From Lucifuga dentata (Eukaryota > Chordata > Actinopteri > Ophidiiformes > Bythitidae), in assembly GCA_014773175.1 (NCBI GenBank), contig VXCM01005907.1:36324-100323 (forward strand): 64,000 nt of DNA, read 5' to 3'. A model generated the notes under the pieces. The model saw only the letters and a program-made list of their open reading frames with translations, was not told the origin of the DNA and made no database searches. A program made the position numbers and the translations under genes. Of this stretch, positions 24,876-38,447 are shown one piece after another (the first letter of the stretch is position 1; each line of letters begins with the position of its first letter).

Positions 24876-27702
24876 TTCATATAGCTTATTTTCTGTCCTT
24901 CTGTCCACCTATTACTCTGTGTGCCACACTTATGCACACAGACACACACACACACGTACTGTACACATGGGAGCAAACATTCATTTTTTCATACAAAACC
25001 ATATTTATTCCTTCATACATACATATAGTAGAGTCAATAAGACCTCACCACACTTATCCACCCTCCACCTCCTCTGTCCTTATCTCTTTGCAGTATGAAG
25101 CAGCTTTTGAAGGCAGTAGGAAGCCGGTTGTTGATGAGACACTTAATAATTTCCTTGGACAGGCATGAAATTCTTTCCTTTTCTCTCTGCATCTCTCTGT
25201 CTCTCTTTCTCCTCTTCCCTCTTTTCTTTTTATGTTTCTCACATTCTCACTCTTCCTTTTACTGATTTAGTTTTACTTTTCATCTCCCTTCTATCTATTA
25301 TTCTGTCTCTTATCCTCCTCTCCTTTCACTTGTAAGCTCTCTTGTCTTCAACTTTCTTCTAACTTAAATTAATGACTTACCACTTGTTTCTCTGACTGCC
25401 TCCTTGTTGCTTTCTTACTTAAAGGAAAATTCTGGGTGTTTTTTACAACCTAGTTTTAGCTGTCATGCCTATCAGATACATCTTTCTGAATAATTGTTGA
25501 TATATGGCAACATTAACTAAAAAAGCAGTCCAGTCTAGGACACCAAGAGGTCACACAATCAGATATGTTGTAAAGAAATCCACAGTTTAAAGCTTTTAAC
25601 TGCCTGATAGCAGTTTAAACCTGTGATCGGGCACGTTTTAGCCCAATACATATAATCCATATACATGTTACGTTACTGACAAGCATTTCCCAAAATATAT
25701 TACTTATACTGCTGGCGTTTATGAATGAGGGAACGTGGTTGTATGATATTTTACAATTTTGTTTAATTGGGACAATGCACATTAATATACAGTACAATCA
25801 AATGTAAATGTGCCAGATTTAGCCAAAGTTGACTAATTTTCATCTGTAGTCCCATGCCAAGATGATAAAAAGCCTACCTACAATATAAAATGATTAAACA
25901 ATATGACATATTACATAAAAAAAAAAAAAAAANAAAAAAAAAAAAAAACACACAGATCCAGAAGGTTTACAATACCAAAATACAATACAAAAGTAAAAAT
26001 ACATTGGTCTCCTGGACACACTTTAAATACATCATTAAAATACCTCTAAACACAGTCTAGCACTTTAATCAACAAAAAATCAATGATAATTCAAAANCAT
26101 TAAAATACCTCTAAACACAGTCTAGCACTTTAATCAACAAAAAATCAATGATAATTCAAAAAATCACATGTTTTTCAAAAGACAGGTGTGACATTTTCAT
26201 TACTTGATCCAACAGATTTGCTCTAATTGACAAGTTAAGTCTTATACGCTATGCTTTATGAATCTTTCCCCTGGTCTTATAGAAACAGTTGTACACAAAT
26301 ACAGTGATGTAGTTAATGCAGCGAGTCTGTAATGTTCATAAAACGATTTTCTAATGTGATGCACACTACATGTAACGAAATATACACTCCACTCAAGTTC
26401 TAATTAAGTATTTCAACCATATTTAGCTGCATGATGGTGCCATTCTGGTTTTCATGGAATCACTCTAATTGCCACTTTGGTTCTCATTAAAATTAACTCA
26501 AGTCTTCAGCTAAAGGAAGAAAATGTAAGTTCGAGAAGTTGGTATTTTTCATTTGAGAGCTATTGGGTATAAAGAGGATATTCCTGACACTCTGGGCTTT
26601 TTCCTCAACAAAAATGAGTTTTCCACCTTGTTGTCATTTCTTTTGGCCTCTGGTGCAGATTGCAAAGATGTAAACATGATGTTATCTGTAGTACTGTTAT
26701 GGCTTCTAGATAATACCACCCTGGGGTACACACATACACACATCACACACATATAGTAAATACACATGCTCATAAAAACAAATTCATACACATATAGGGT
26801 CTCATACAAACACACATACACACACCTGCCCAGATTCATATCTACGGTCAATATAAACACACACGAGCCCTGTAATCGTTTTTCATCTCACTCTGTCCAC
26901 CTCTCTTCATCTCTTGTGCTCTTTTTCTTGATCCACTTTGATTTTTATCCTTCAATCTGTCATCCTCTCCTTAAGGCAGAAATAGGCTCCTTGCTAATGT
27001 TTTTTTCTTGATATATTATTCTTAGTGCTCTTCTTCCCCATCATCTCCTCCTATAGTCACTCTGTAATCTTTTCCATGTTTTTAATCCTGTTTGTCCCTG
27101 GTCTGACTCCTTCTCCTCCTCACCTATTTATTACCTTCAATCTGCATCATCCTGTTCCATATTTTTATACATATCTATGTCTCTATCTCTAATTTTCAAC
27201 AAGACTATGGAGTGTGTGGTTGTGTGTGTGTGAGAGAGAGAGAGAAAGAGAGAGAGAGATCTCATTAAGTAAAGGTCACAGTGCAGTGTGTGGTAGAGAG
27301 GGATATGGTGTGAGGCAACTTGTTCCTGGTTACATGTAATTTAATTTTTTTGTACGTGTAGTGTGTGTATCTGACACCCTACTTTGTTCTGTGTGTGTGT
27401 GTGTGTGTGTGTGTCATATTGATATGTATACTTGTGCTTGCATGCACAGTATGTCTTTCCCCTGTGTTTTTTTTTTTTTTTTTTTTTTTTTTTNTTTTTG
27501 CTCACAGTGCGCCACCCAGCAAAATACCCTGTAATCAGGCTTCTGTATGTTGGTGGTAATAAATGCCCCCTTGGAAATGCAATGCCAGATAATCAAAATT
27601 GACACTGACACACAGTGAGGCGTGTTTGTGTGCGTGTGTGCGTATGTGTGTGCATGCCTGTGTGTGTGTTGCTTTGTTTGTGCTATTTTTGTTGGAAGAG
27701 TT

Positions 27703-27751
27703 TAATCAAATGTAATCATGCTGATTACAATAATCAGTAGGTTTATAATCA
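27703..27751 (+). promoter_or_regulatory. Cluster of five TAATCA/TGATTA sites
   Basis: TAATCA occurs at 27703, 27713, 27731 and 27746, and TGATTA at 27722, within 49 bases, about 0.95 kb before a tmem132 exon. Such sites bind K50-type homeodomain proteins (Otx, Pitx). A regulatory role is inference. Confidence 0.3.
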
Positions 27752-28496
27752 CCTGCTTTTCCCTCCATTGCTTCTTTTAAAGTTCTATCCAGATCTCACT
27801 TACTTGTTTATTCCTCTTTCTGCTGCACCTTTTACTTTTTGTCCTTCTCCATCATCTATCATCTTCTTTTCATGCAGTTTGGAGACAGATCTGCTGAAGC
27901 ATGGTGGCCACTGAGGGCTTGATTTCATTTTTATGGCACATTAGCTGCATGTTTTGTTAATAGAGTCGACTAAATTAAAATGTGGCTCAAATGGTGTAAA
28001 TAGAAAAGCTGTAGTTAAATAGAAGAGAAAATTATTATAAGAGACAGTCACTAGGATATCAAAATGAAAAATGATAGGGCCTTTTAAAAATACATATTAT
28101 CCATACAAATTATACAAAACACATTAACTTGCATTACTTAAGTAATGCATTCATAGATGATTGGCAAATTGCTCTTTTGTATAATTTTGTATTAGAAAGT
28201 TCCTGAACTGTATCATTTTAGTATGAGATGAAATAATCTCCAACTAAAATACATGTAACTTTTAATCACTTTTAATTCCTAAACATTCCACTATTTGCAA
28301 TATATTTCGAATTAAGCAACCAAACACTGTGTTTGTCCTTTAAACAGTTTCTTATCTCTGGCACTTATGACTGGCCCAAAATGGTAAAATGGTGTCAACT
28401 AAAATAAATTGGGGAATATAAAACACAGCTTTCAAAATAAAGTATGTCAATCAAAAGAATAAAGATACTCCAATAGTTCTAAATTCAATAAAATAT

Positions 28497-28641
28497 CCAA
28501 CTGGGAGGAGATGGAGCAAACCCAGAATATGCCAGAGGGATTATATGTATCCCTTGCTGCCTGGGAACATTTAGGGATCCACAAGAAGAGTCTCTGCAAC
28601 CTGAACCTAAATAAACGGTGTAAAATGGATGAATGGATGGT
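28497..28641 (+). mobile_element. Degenerate 3' end of an RTE/Rex-like LINE
   Basis: The stretch GGAGGAGATGGAGCAAACCC...GGGATTATATGTATCCCTTG...TGCCTGGGAACATTTAGGGA matches the end of the fish LINE frame usually reading RPRTRW-DYIS-LAWE-LGIP. It is followed by an ATGGATGAATGGATGG tail. It ends only 30 bases before a tmem132 exon. Stops show it is dead. Confidence 0.6.
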
Positions 28642-28646
28642 TGTAA

Positions 28647-28865
<219 letters not shown>

Positions 28866-30466
28866 TAATCGTACATATCTCCACTCCTTTGCACAAGTAG
28901 ACACACGGACAAATGAAAATGGTTGCAATCACAACATTATTTTTAAAAAATCATAATTTACCGCCCATGATGCTCTCCTGTGTTTTACCTGTAATGGTAG
29001 AGACACAACAGTCTGAAACTTAACAACTCATATTACCTTTTGCGTCATTGTCAGTATTTATAGGATTGCATGTTGGTTCAAAAATTGCTTCATTTTTCTG
29101 GTGCTTCACTGCTATTAAACTTCAAAAGCTTTTGTATCAGAAAATCGAAGTTGCCTCTCCCATCGCGCTGACTCACAAATTGAGGTAATTTCCTTCACTG
29201 AGTCAAGGCTTAAGGTGCTGTGTACACAAAGACTTTAGGGACTTAAAACCACTTCCTAAACTTTGCTGCATGTCATCACTATTTTACTGCTCTCTCTGTA
29301 ATTATTCCTCACTTTTCACTTAACACACATTACCAGGCGGTCAAAGGTCAGGGTCAGCTATAAAGCAGCATTGATGGAACTGGCAGGGATCCAGCATCTC
29401 AATGAAGGACACTTAACCTGTGCGGGTGTCCATTGATATGCAGTTTGAAGGACAGATTCAGGTGCTGGGCTACTCAGCTGCCCAAACTGACAAACAGAAC
29501 AATTTAATTAAGCAGAAATACGTTTAAATACACCTCAAAAACACCTCAATGTCAGAGACCGAAGATTGATTCCTCTTGTGTTTTTTTTTTTTTTTTTTTT
29601 ACTTCTGTCCCCAGGCCCCAAAATGAAACATACCCTTGCTGTGACAGTTTCAATATGAAGCCAATTTTCTGGTACAAGCCAACAGAAGTGTTGCTGTTTA
29701 AGTGCAATCAATAACAACACAATGAAATTGGAAGCAACTCATTCAGATAGATGTAACACCAGGACTCTCTTTCTCTTTCTCTTTCTCTGTGTGTGTATGT
29801 GTTTGTGTGTATGTGTATGCATGCATTGAGTGTATGTGTATCATTTTGAGCCTGCATGTGAATAAAACAAGGGTACGCATTGAGTAAAGTAGCTGTGTTA
29901 AGGACACAAAGGGAAGCTTGTATTCATATAAAACACTAACACACACCACATACTTTAGTGGAGATAGATCACACCAAAGGCCAGCAGCACTTTAGCTTAA
30001 TACTGAAATGTAAGCAGACTAAAAAAAACCTCCCATTTAACCATTTTAATTTTAAATCTCCAGCTGAGATGGTACAAACATAACACCTTCATAACATCTT
30101 CTTTGTTCCCTTCATTCCAGCGAGGTCAAAGTGTAGGAGGGGCTGCATCACAATAATTTACAGGAAACCAATTTCTTATTTAAAGACACATCAGCAGTAT
30201 GGATGCTTTTCAAAATCAAAACTTGAACCCAGGGTTTGTGGTTAAGAAAATGTCCTCAGAATTAAAACAAAACATCACAGAAATCTACATGGGTACTTTT
30301 GTTAAAACAAGGCACAGATATTATTGCACAGTTGCTTATGGTAAGATGCTTTGAATAACAGCATTCAAAGCAGCAAATGTTTTGTAAAGCCGTGACAAGC
30401 TATGACGTTTTCATTTAAATTGTAATGTAGAAATTGTCAATTTAAACTGGATAAATAGCAAAATTA

Positions 30467-31284
30467 CCGTATATACTCAAGTATAAGCCAAGTTTTTATT
30501 ACCAAATTTCACAACGCAAATCGGGGAGTCGGCTGATACACAAGAAATTCAAATTTGATCCCAGAGAATGAAATTTCCAGGGGTGGAAATACTACCCATT
30601 ACCACTACCNTCAAATTTGATCCCAGAGAATGAAATTTCCAGGGGTGGAAATACTACCCATTACCACTACCCATGGTAAATAGTTTAAATCATACCTTAG
30701 AATGAGATGTTTCTTGACAAAACATCTTATCCAGCACATTTTGCAGCGCCCAGTAAGCCGTGGTTGTGATTGGTCAAAGACAAAAGAATGGGCCAATCAG
30801 AGATGACCTTATAACAGTGCTGGTTCATATACTGGTACAGAAGTGTTGTTTGGTAGTCTCATTCAACATCATGTTTTGTGCTTTATTAGCAAGAATCTTG
30901 AGATAAATGGAGTGGAAACTACACGGACTCAGAGAGGAAAAGAGCATCATATGTGTAACGTGTCTTGACACGTTACACAGAACAGGACTGGAATTAACTG
31001 TTTGGTGATTCAGACAAGGAAAAGGAGCCCGGAAAAGTTAATGTCAGCTAATGTCAGTTATGTTAATCAGCTGTTTACCGGTACCGGTACGTGGATTATT
31101 TTCAGAAAATCACAGTAATACTATGGCAATACCCAGAAAAACAGGTAATTTGCTAAACAATAAATTGATGGAACAACATCAGGGGGTCGGCTTATATACA
31201 GGTTTCTTTAAAAATCTAAATTTGCAGGTCAAAATTGGGGGGTCAGCTTGTACATGAGATCAGCTTATACTCGAGTATATACAG
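30467..31284. mobile_element. TA-flanked MITE, Tc1/mariner-like
   Basis: The left end CCGTATATACTCAAGTATAA and the right-end complement CTGTATATACTCGAGTATAA form imperfect inverted repeats continuing into AAGC. TA lies directly outside both ends (30465-30466 and 31285-31286). The element also has GGGGGTCAGCTT / GGGGAGTCGGCTGA subterminal similarity. No intact transposase is visible. It contains an assembly duplication around the N at 30610, so the true length is about 62 bases shorter, and a perfect hairpin at 30952-30979. Superfamily is inferred from the TA duplication only. Confidence 0.7.
30952..30979. repeat. Perfect 13-base-arm hairpin inside the Tc1/mariner-like MITE
   Basis: TGTGTAACGTGTC is followed by TT and the exact complement GACACGTTACACA. 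Confidence 0.9.
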
Positions 31285-31556
31285 TAAGTCAGTTTAGTTC
31301 AGTTTTTCAAAGCACGTTGAGTCAAGATGATACAACAAGCACTGTGACCACAACACAGAGCTCAAAGGAGCAAAGGTGACACAAAGCCACATTGTAAATG
31401 GATGAGCTGTTTGCAAGTATTATATTTGTGTGTGTGTGTGTGTGTGTTTGTTTGTTTTATATGTGCTCACTGACTGTTAGCAATTATACAGTATGTGTTG
31501 ACGTCAGATCTGACAGGGATTCCCTTTTCTTCATTTCCTCACACATACACCACACA

Positions 31557-31595
<39 letters not shown>

Positions 31596-31739
31596 ACAAG
31601 CTTTTACAATTCAGTTAAAGATTTCAGACCTCTGTAACCAAATCTAAATTGTCTTAACTGTCAAATTTCACTTTTCCCTGCATGTTTTGTTGAGCTATTG
31701 CTTGACTTCATCCTCAAGAGGAACCCTAAGAAGAAATGT

Positions 31740-32150
31740 TTCTGTTTCAGCTGTCACACGTTACATGGAACAATGCGAGGAGGGCGAGAAGGAACTCTGT
31801 GATGGAGATTAGAGTTCTCAATTGGCTTCACATCCTATTCCATTAAAGAAATGCTTTTTAAATTACTCACGGAGGATAAATGTGCAGAGGGGGAATTGCA
31901 CAATGGCTACCGCTGTCGTGCTAATGAACGTACGGCAAAACAGAGCCCAGAAGATGAAGTGACTGTTTAAGCTTGTCACTGGCTGAAATGTACTGCTGCA
32001 GATCTCACAGGAGAGACACGGAGTAATATGGCTCTTCTTGTTGAGTTTAGGCCATTTATCCTCAACAACAGCATAAGCAACAGCAACGTGCTTCATAGAT
32101 GAGACCATAACTTTTCTCCTCTTCCTCATGCCACCCCCATCTCTCATTTT
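31740..32150. other. Unique, non-repetitive intronic block, candidate conserved element
   Basis: This 400-base stretch is free of microsatellites and known repeats and has balanced base composition (with CpGs such as CTACCGCTGTCGTGC). It stands out from the surrounding intron. No open frame fits the gene. Conservation cannot be tested here. Confidence 0.25.
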
Positions 32151-32206
32151 CTCTCTGGCAGTGCAAACTATCTTGTTAAGGTCCCCTGAGATGCCGTCAT
32201 TTCTAA

Positions 32207-32304
32207 TGGTGTGTGTGTGTGTGTGTGTGTGTTTGTGTGTGTGGCTGTTGTTGACACAGCACTATGCGTAGGTCAGCTGTGTCAGTGCTAGCAGGGGACA
32301 GATA

Positions 32305-32341
<37 letters not shown>

Positions 32342-32362
32342 TTAGTGTCATTATGTTCACCN

Positions 32363-32397
<35 letters not shown>

Positions 32398-32481
32398 TTA
32401 GTGTCATTATGTTCACCTCACGCCAGCTTCTCTCTGAAAAACCAAAGAGGAGAGAGGAGAGGAGAGGAGAGGAGAGGAGAG
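32207..32481. repeat. Cluster of (TG)n, (AC)n and (GGAGA)n repeats
   Basis: TG at 32207-32242, AC at 32309-32339 and again at 32363-32395 (the second a probable assembly duplicate across the N at 32362), and GGAGA units at 32452-32481. Confidence 0.9.
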
Positions 32482-33056
32482 TGGTGTGAAGAAACAAGGG
32501 GATGAGAGGCAACAAGATAGGAAAGGAAAAATGAAGGGACACAAGAATTTAAGTGCATGGAAAGAAAGAAGAGAAAGAGAAAGGAGGAAAAGAAAAAAAT
32601 GAAAAGGAGGGTAAGTAAGGAGTAAAAAAAAAAAGAAAAGAAAGGGGAAGAGTTATGAGCAGTTGGATTGTTTGCTGATGACTTGAAAAAGCAAACAAAC
32701 TTGTCAGGAGACAAGATCCCACCAGCTTAAAACCTAGATGTTTACACACACACACACACACACACACACTAGTGCATTTATGGACCACAGGATATTGTGC
32801 GCACATAAACCAGTACGTACTGTTGTCGTATTTCTCCTCAACTCACACAAAGACACACACACACACAGATCATCTCACAGACACACCCACGGGGTTTGAC
32901 CAGTAACTGGTTCTTGTGGAGATTCCTTTAGTGATGTTGTCCATAATTGAATTTGACAAAGAGGAAGACAAAGAAGCTAGAAAGGATTTAGACAGGGGCA
33001 TTTGTGTGTATGTGTGTTTGCATTTGTGCGTCCGCATGCATGTCTGAGGGTGATTT

Positions 33057-33092
<36 letters not shown>

Positions 33093-33120
33093 TGTGTGNA
33101 TGCATGTCTGAGGGTGATTT

Positions 33121-33156
<36 letters not shown>

Positions 33157-33807
33157 TGTGTGAGGATGGAAACAAAGCGGATTACGAATTGATCCGTTTG
33201 CCATTTAATGAACCAGACAGCCGAGTTTGACACGCTTCTATGTGATCCCACACACTCACATACCGTCCTTGGAAAGTTGTCCCTGTGTGTCTGTGTGCAT
33301 ACTTATATCCTTGTAAGGACACTGAGTGTTATTTGATGAGGAATTTAAAGCCGTATATTTCACATTTGGAAGAGAAGGAGCACTTTTTGTGCATTTTATA
33401 CACCTTAGTTGACTTCATTTTCTATTCCAGGATGCTTCACTGTGTTGATGCACGTATACTGGCTGTTGTGTTGAAGTTATTGAACTTGTTACCTTTCATA
33501 GTCAATCTAGCTAAGGTCCCACTGTTGTTCACCCCTTGAAATGCTATTTTACGGGCAAACCTGACAAAAATGGGAATCCAAAAATTCAACTTTCAGCACA
33601 AACATTGTAGTAGACTAAATAGAGCTTGTTTACTGTGAATTATAGTTTCCTCATGGTGCAGAAAACATTGTAACTTTTTGATGGGGGCATAAAATCACAG
33701 TGAAAATCAATTTAAACTGATATCTGGTCTTAATAAAAAAAAAAAAAGTAAAACTGAGTAATTTATGAAGAAAATAAGAAAACTATAAAAAGCACGAGTC
33801 TTACCAT

Positions 33808-33915
33808 GAGTTACCTCCACCAAAGATGTGATGTTTTCACCTAAATCCATGTAATTTTGGTGATCCAGATCCAGGGATCCAGAAATTTTTCAAATGATTT
33901 CTTACCATTGGGTAT
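33808..33915 (+). repeat. Dispersed teleost repeat (acctcc...ggatccag family), fragment
   Basis: GTTACCTCCACCAAAGATGT and GATCCAGATCCAGGGATCCA followed by AAATTTTTCAAATGATTTCT match the same elements as 46290-46545, 46950-47155 and 60290-60482. The nature of the family (probably a non-autonomous DNA element) is not shown by the sequence. Confidence 0.55.
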
Positions 33916-34074
33916 TTTTCATAATTTGTGTCATTCCCTTTAATAGTAATGCACCATCCTCAATGAAAGGAATCAAGCATATTTATCCCACGATAAGCTA
34001 TCAATTGCTGCAAGTTGGTCTGGATCAGGATCAGGATCTTATCTGGCAAAAATACTGCTTGAACACGGGATATA

Positions 34075-34810
34075 TTCAGAATCAGAATCAGAATCAGATT
34101 TATTGCCAAGTAGGTTTTCACATACGAGGAATTTGCTCTGGTGCATGGTGCTCAGGAAGGAAAAGAAAAATATACAAGATAAATACAAATATACGATCAA
34201 AAAATGTACAATATACACAGAATGTATAAAATGTACAATATACAGAGGATGTACAATATAATATACAGGGAATGTGCGTTAATGTAGCGCATAGAGTCCA
34301 ATGGTTATAGAACTTACGTTGTAAGTGAATGGATGTAGTGCAACGTGTGATGGGGGGATGTGTGAGTGTGTGGGTGGAGTGGGGGTGGGGATGGGGTCAC
34401 TAATGAGTCCTACTGTAGTTGGGAAGAAACTGTTTTTGTGGCATGAAGTTTTGGTCTTGATGGACCGTAGCCTCCTGCCAGAGGGGAGTGGCTCAAAAAG
34501 ATGATGTCCGGGGTGGGAGGGGTCAGCCACAATCTTTTCCGCTCGTCTCCGAGTCCTGGAGGTGTACAGGTCCTGGAGGGATGGTAGATTGCAGCCAATC
34601 ACCCTCTCAGCAGAGTGAATGATACTCTGCAGTCTGCCCTTGTCCTTGGTGGTGGCAGCAGTGTACCAGACTGTGATGGAGGAGGTGAGGATGGACTCGA
34701 TGANCCCTTGTCCTTGGTGGTGGCAGCAGTGTACCAGACTGTGATGGAGGAGGTGAGGATGGACTCGATGTTGGAAGTGTAGAAGACTACCATCATAGCC
34801 GTTGGCAGTT
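34075..34810 (-). mobile_element. L2/CR1-like LINE 3' fragment (minus strand)
   Basis: Minus-strand translation gives SNIESILTSSITVWYTAATT, IIHSAERVIGCNLPSLQDLY, then AEKIVADPSHPGHHLFEPLP and SGRRLRSIKTKT...KNSFFP. This is the C-terminal region after the reverse transcriptase in fish LINEs of the L2/CR1 side. The 3' UTR ends in a short TCTGAT repeat (34076-34099 on the plus strand as GAATCA units), the typical terminal repeat of such elements. The single-N duplication at 34704 lies inside it. It is 5' truncated and dead. Confidence 0.8.
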
Positions 34811-37800
34811 TGAACTTCTTCTCCTTGTTAAATAAATACAAATCATAGAATAAATGCAAAGCACTGCACACAGCTCAGTATCACAGAAAAAATGTAGCGT
34901 TTGACCATAGATTATTTCTGTAGTTTTTGGATAATTTCTGCTCGATCATGTTGGGGCTCAGATATGATGTCATTCAATCTTGATCACTTTGCTCCACGTG
35001 ATCATGATGACTGAAGTTTAGTCTAAGGGACATTATCCACAATCCATGTTTTGCTATCTACTGTATATGATTTCAGATGTGGATGAGTTGGACAGTGGTC
35101 ATGGATTTTCTGCTTACAGATTTCTGACATTAGCATTTTAGCACTGTTAATTCAGTTGGATTGGACAGAATCTGGAACGCATAAGGGAAAATTGTGACAG
35201 ACTGTGGATGTGAAAATGCAGCACTGGGCCAGGCTCAGTCTGGACCGATATGGGTTTTTTTCCAGGCTCTGATTTTTGGGTTCAGTACAAGCTCTGTAGT
35301 GTTTATGTTACCGTGAATCCTAAAGTCCTCCAAGTGGTAGACTAGTTATCCATGAATGAATGAATGAATGAATGAATGTGTATTTGGACACAAATGAAGC
35401 TTGCTGTTTTTTTCATTTTATTTCTGTCTTTCTTAGCTGTATTCTTGGCCTTCCTCAGTTTGTAGGCTCACACAGCATGATCAAATAACAAAAAAAAAAA
35501 CAAAAAAAAAACAGACAGATATAATTTGACTTGCTGCATAAAATAAAAAGTTAACAAAAATGTGTTATTTAAGAAAACAAATCAGGCCACCAGGTTGTTA
35601 TCGGTGCTGATGAAGGCCTTTTTGAATTATATGCAGTCACAGTATCCTTTTTTTAAAAATAGTCAGCACAGCCACTATATCAAATTTTGTAATACTATGT
35701 AAAAAAAAAAAAAAAAAAAAAAAAAGCATATTTGGAGATGCAGCTTTTTTGCTCTTTTGACACTAAATCCCTCATCTCCATCAGAGCTCAACACTAATAC
35801 TCTTATTGTGGCCTAGTTTTGTTTTCACTCATAATGTCTGCATGAGTCTTTATACAATATACCACTTTAGTCTTGGGAACTAAATTCTGCAGATCAAAAC
35901 TCCTTAAATCTTACTTAGTACAACTATATCCTTACTGTAGCTGCAGCCTACTGTGCTGCTATACCAGAATGCGTAAGAGAATGTGGAATATGCTGGGTGA
36001 TGTCTATGATGTTGTGTCCTTGTCTGTGTGCTGCATGTGTTTTGCTGTTTTGCTTTCATTCATTCATGTCACCATTATGTACTTACTGTAGGTCATAATG
36101 GGAGTTGTCATCATGTTCCCGCCATCAATGTCACCTGGACAATTTCCCTTCACATTTATTGCACTTGGAAAATAAATTGATTGGTAGTGCTGTGCTGCAG
36201 AGTTAAATGTTTTGGAGCAGCTGCTCAGCTGCTGATAGGAAAAATATTAGATCTGAAGCATTTAATGTTGTTTTTGGTGGTTTATACATTTGGTATTGGA
36301 TGAACATATTGGCCTAATACTTAAGTATAATCACCCTCTTCTGGCAACAGCTAAAATGACGTGCTTTTTGACAAAGCCATCAATTTACTATTTTTTTAGT
36401 CTTATGAATAAGGGATTATTATTTTTTTAATTTAAATTTTCAAGCTGGCACTCAGTATGTGTGTAAATGTGTGGGCTGTGCATCCAACTATCACTGCCAG
36501 GTTACCTTTTGACTGCAGTCACCCAGATACAACAATATGCCATCATGGTGCTTTAAGGTAGTTTATCTAAATGACCAAATAAGGCAACCAAGCAACATAT
36601 TTTAGTGTTTTCATTAATGAAAAGTTTACTTTTATTATCCTGCAAGCCTTGGATTCAATGTAGTTTGAATAATGTTTGAATAATTATGTACTGAGAAAGG
36701 AGAACTGATATGTATTGTTTTTAAGTGTTTTTTTTTAGCAAGGCACATAATCACTATCAGGTCCTGCTCTGAACTGCTCCTTGTTTAAACTTGGCATCAA
36801 TCAAAAAGAAAAATTCTTTACATTGAAGAGTTTTTGTTTTTTTTTTTTTTTNTTTTTTTTTTTTTTTTGTTTTTTTTTAATATGAGAATATATTACTGAG
36901 GTAGGAGTTTCATTCCAAAATGTGATATATCCATTTCCCACAAGGAATAGAAATATGTGGTAAGCAGGTGGTCAGACTCAGTATACCATAAAAGTTTAAG
37001 TGAAAGCTAACATGATGCAAACAAGAAATTAAAATGATGTTTCGAGGCTCGTTGTGCGATGATTGAAGAGGAAGAGGAGGAGAACTGATGGACAGAGTGG
37101 AAGAAAAACAGGTTGAGGATTTTCTCCAGGTGCCTTGGGTGATTTGAGAGCCTAGAAAAGAAATAAAAGGTAAAGTGGATTAAAGGCAGCGGTCATACAT
37201 GCACACACACATGCACTCACACACAAATAACACACTTTTTCCATTTAGCTATAACAGGCTTAGAAAATGGCTTGCGATTTGAACTGCACAGCAGGCCATA
37301 TACCATTAGCAACACCTAAAGACATAACTATGGGAGCTTGCAACCTTGAAGGGTTTAAAACTATGTTTTTTTTAGACCTCCAAGGATTCAGCGTTCAGTT
37401 GAAATATATGTGAAATATATGTTGTTGTTAAATCAGCAAAGCTCCAAATGTTCCCCAGTGCCTCCAGATGAAATATTCAATAGATTGCATAGTGACAAAA
37501 ACTTCCAGGAAGTGAAAAAGTGCTTCCGTTGAGATTTTAATCAAATGTTTCAGTGTCACAACTGCTACAGCATGCAGAAGCAGCAACTGCAGGAATCTTC
37601 TTTCATAAAGTCTACAAAGGTGTTCAGGCATCATTGGATACCTAGTCATAGTAGATTAACTGGACTTGCTGTTTGGTCTTGAAGACCTGTAAGATGATAA
37701 AAAAAAAAGTACTTCATACCCAAAAAAGAAGTGATTGAAAATTAAGAAGACAAAATAAATAGTTTTCCTTTCCAAAACTCGAGGGAATGGTATGCTACAA

Positions 37801-38347
37801 ACTAACAATTTGAACTATCAATCTCCAATTTGATAGCCTTCAAAATAACAAATATTGGGAATAATTGTTATTGTTGTAATAGGCAACTGCTGAGCGAAGA
37901 TATAACACAGAAGAGAAAGGGAAGAGAGAGAGAAGGTGGATCTGTGACCGAGGGATTATGTCGGACCCTGGGTCACACTCTTCCTCTCACCTCCATAAAA
38001 TATACAAGTCTCAATCAATAACTAATTAGCGTCTAATTACCATGCTAAACATACACACAAGCACTCATGTAAACACACAAACATCCCCATATGGCTTAAG
38101 TAGGTGTGTGTTAAACTTCCAAATTCTCTTTCTCAATATACACCAGACACACACACACACACACACACTTGACTCAACAGACTGTAAATCAGGGGATCTT
38201 CAAGTTTGACTTTCCACTACAGGCACAAAAAAAAAGACACAAGTAAAATCAAAGCTGGGGTCAAAGACAATAACACAAAGTGTCTAAATATAAAAAATAC
38301 TAAAACTACTACAAAATGAATAAAATTACTAAAAACTAACTTAAAAG

Positions 38348-38351
<4 letters not shown>

Positions 38352-38405
<54 letters not shown>

Positions 38406-38447
38406 TCCCTCTCCCTCTCTCTCTCTCACACACACACAGAGAGAGAC
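38352..38447. repeat. (TC)n(CCCTCT)n(TC)n(AC)n compound repeat
   Basis: A long TC run is followed by three CCCTCT units, a further TC run, CA repeats and a short GA run. Confidence 0.95.

Noticed and set aside
25094..25165. Exon-like stretch YEAAFEGSRKPVVDETLNNF after TCTCTTTGCAG
   Set aside because: The acceptor looks good, but there is no GT donor directly after it (GGACAGGCATGA), and the peptide resembles no part of TMEM132.
31750..31840. Open stretch after TTTCAG (LSHVTWNNARRARRNS...) as a possible extra exon
   Set aside because: The flanking tmem132 exons join perfectly as in the family, and no homology supports the insertion.
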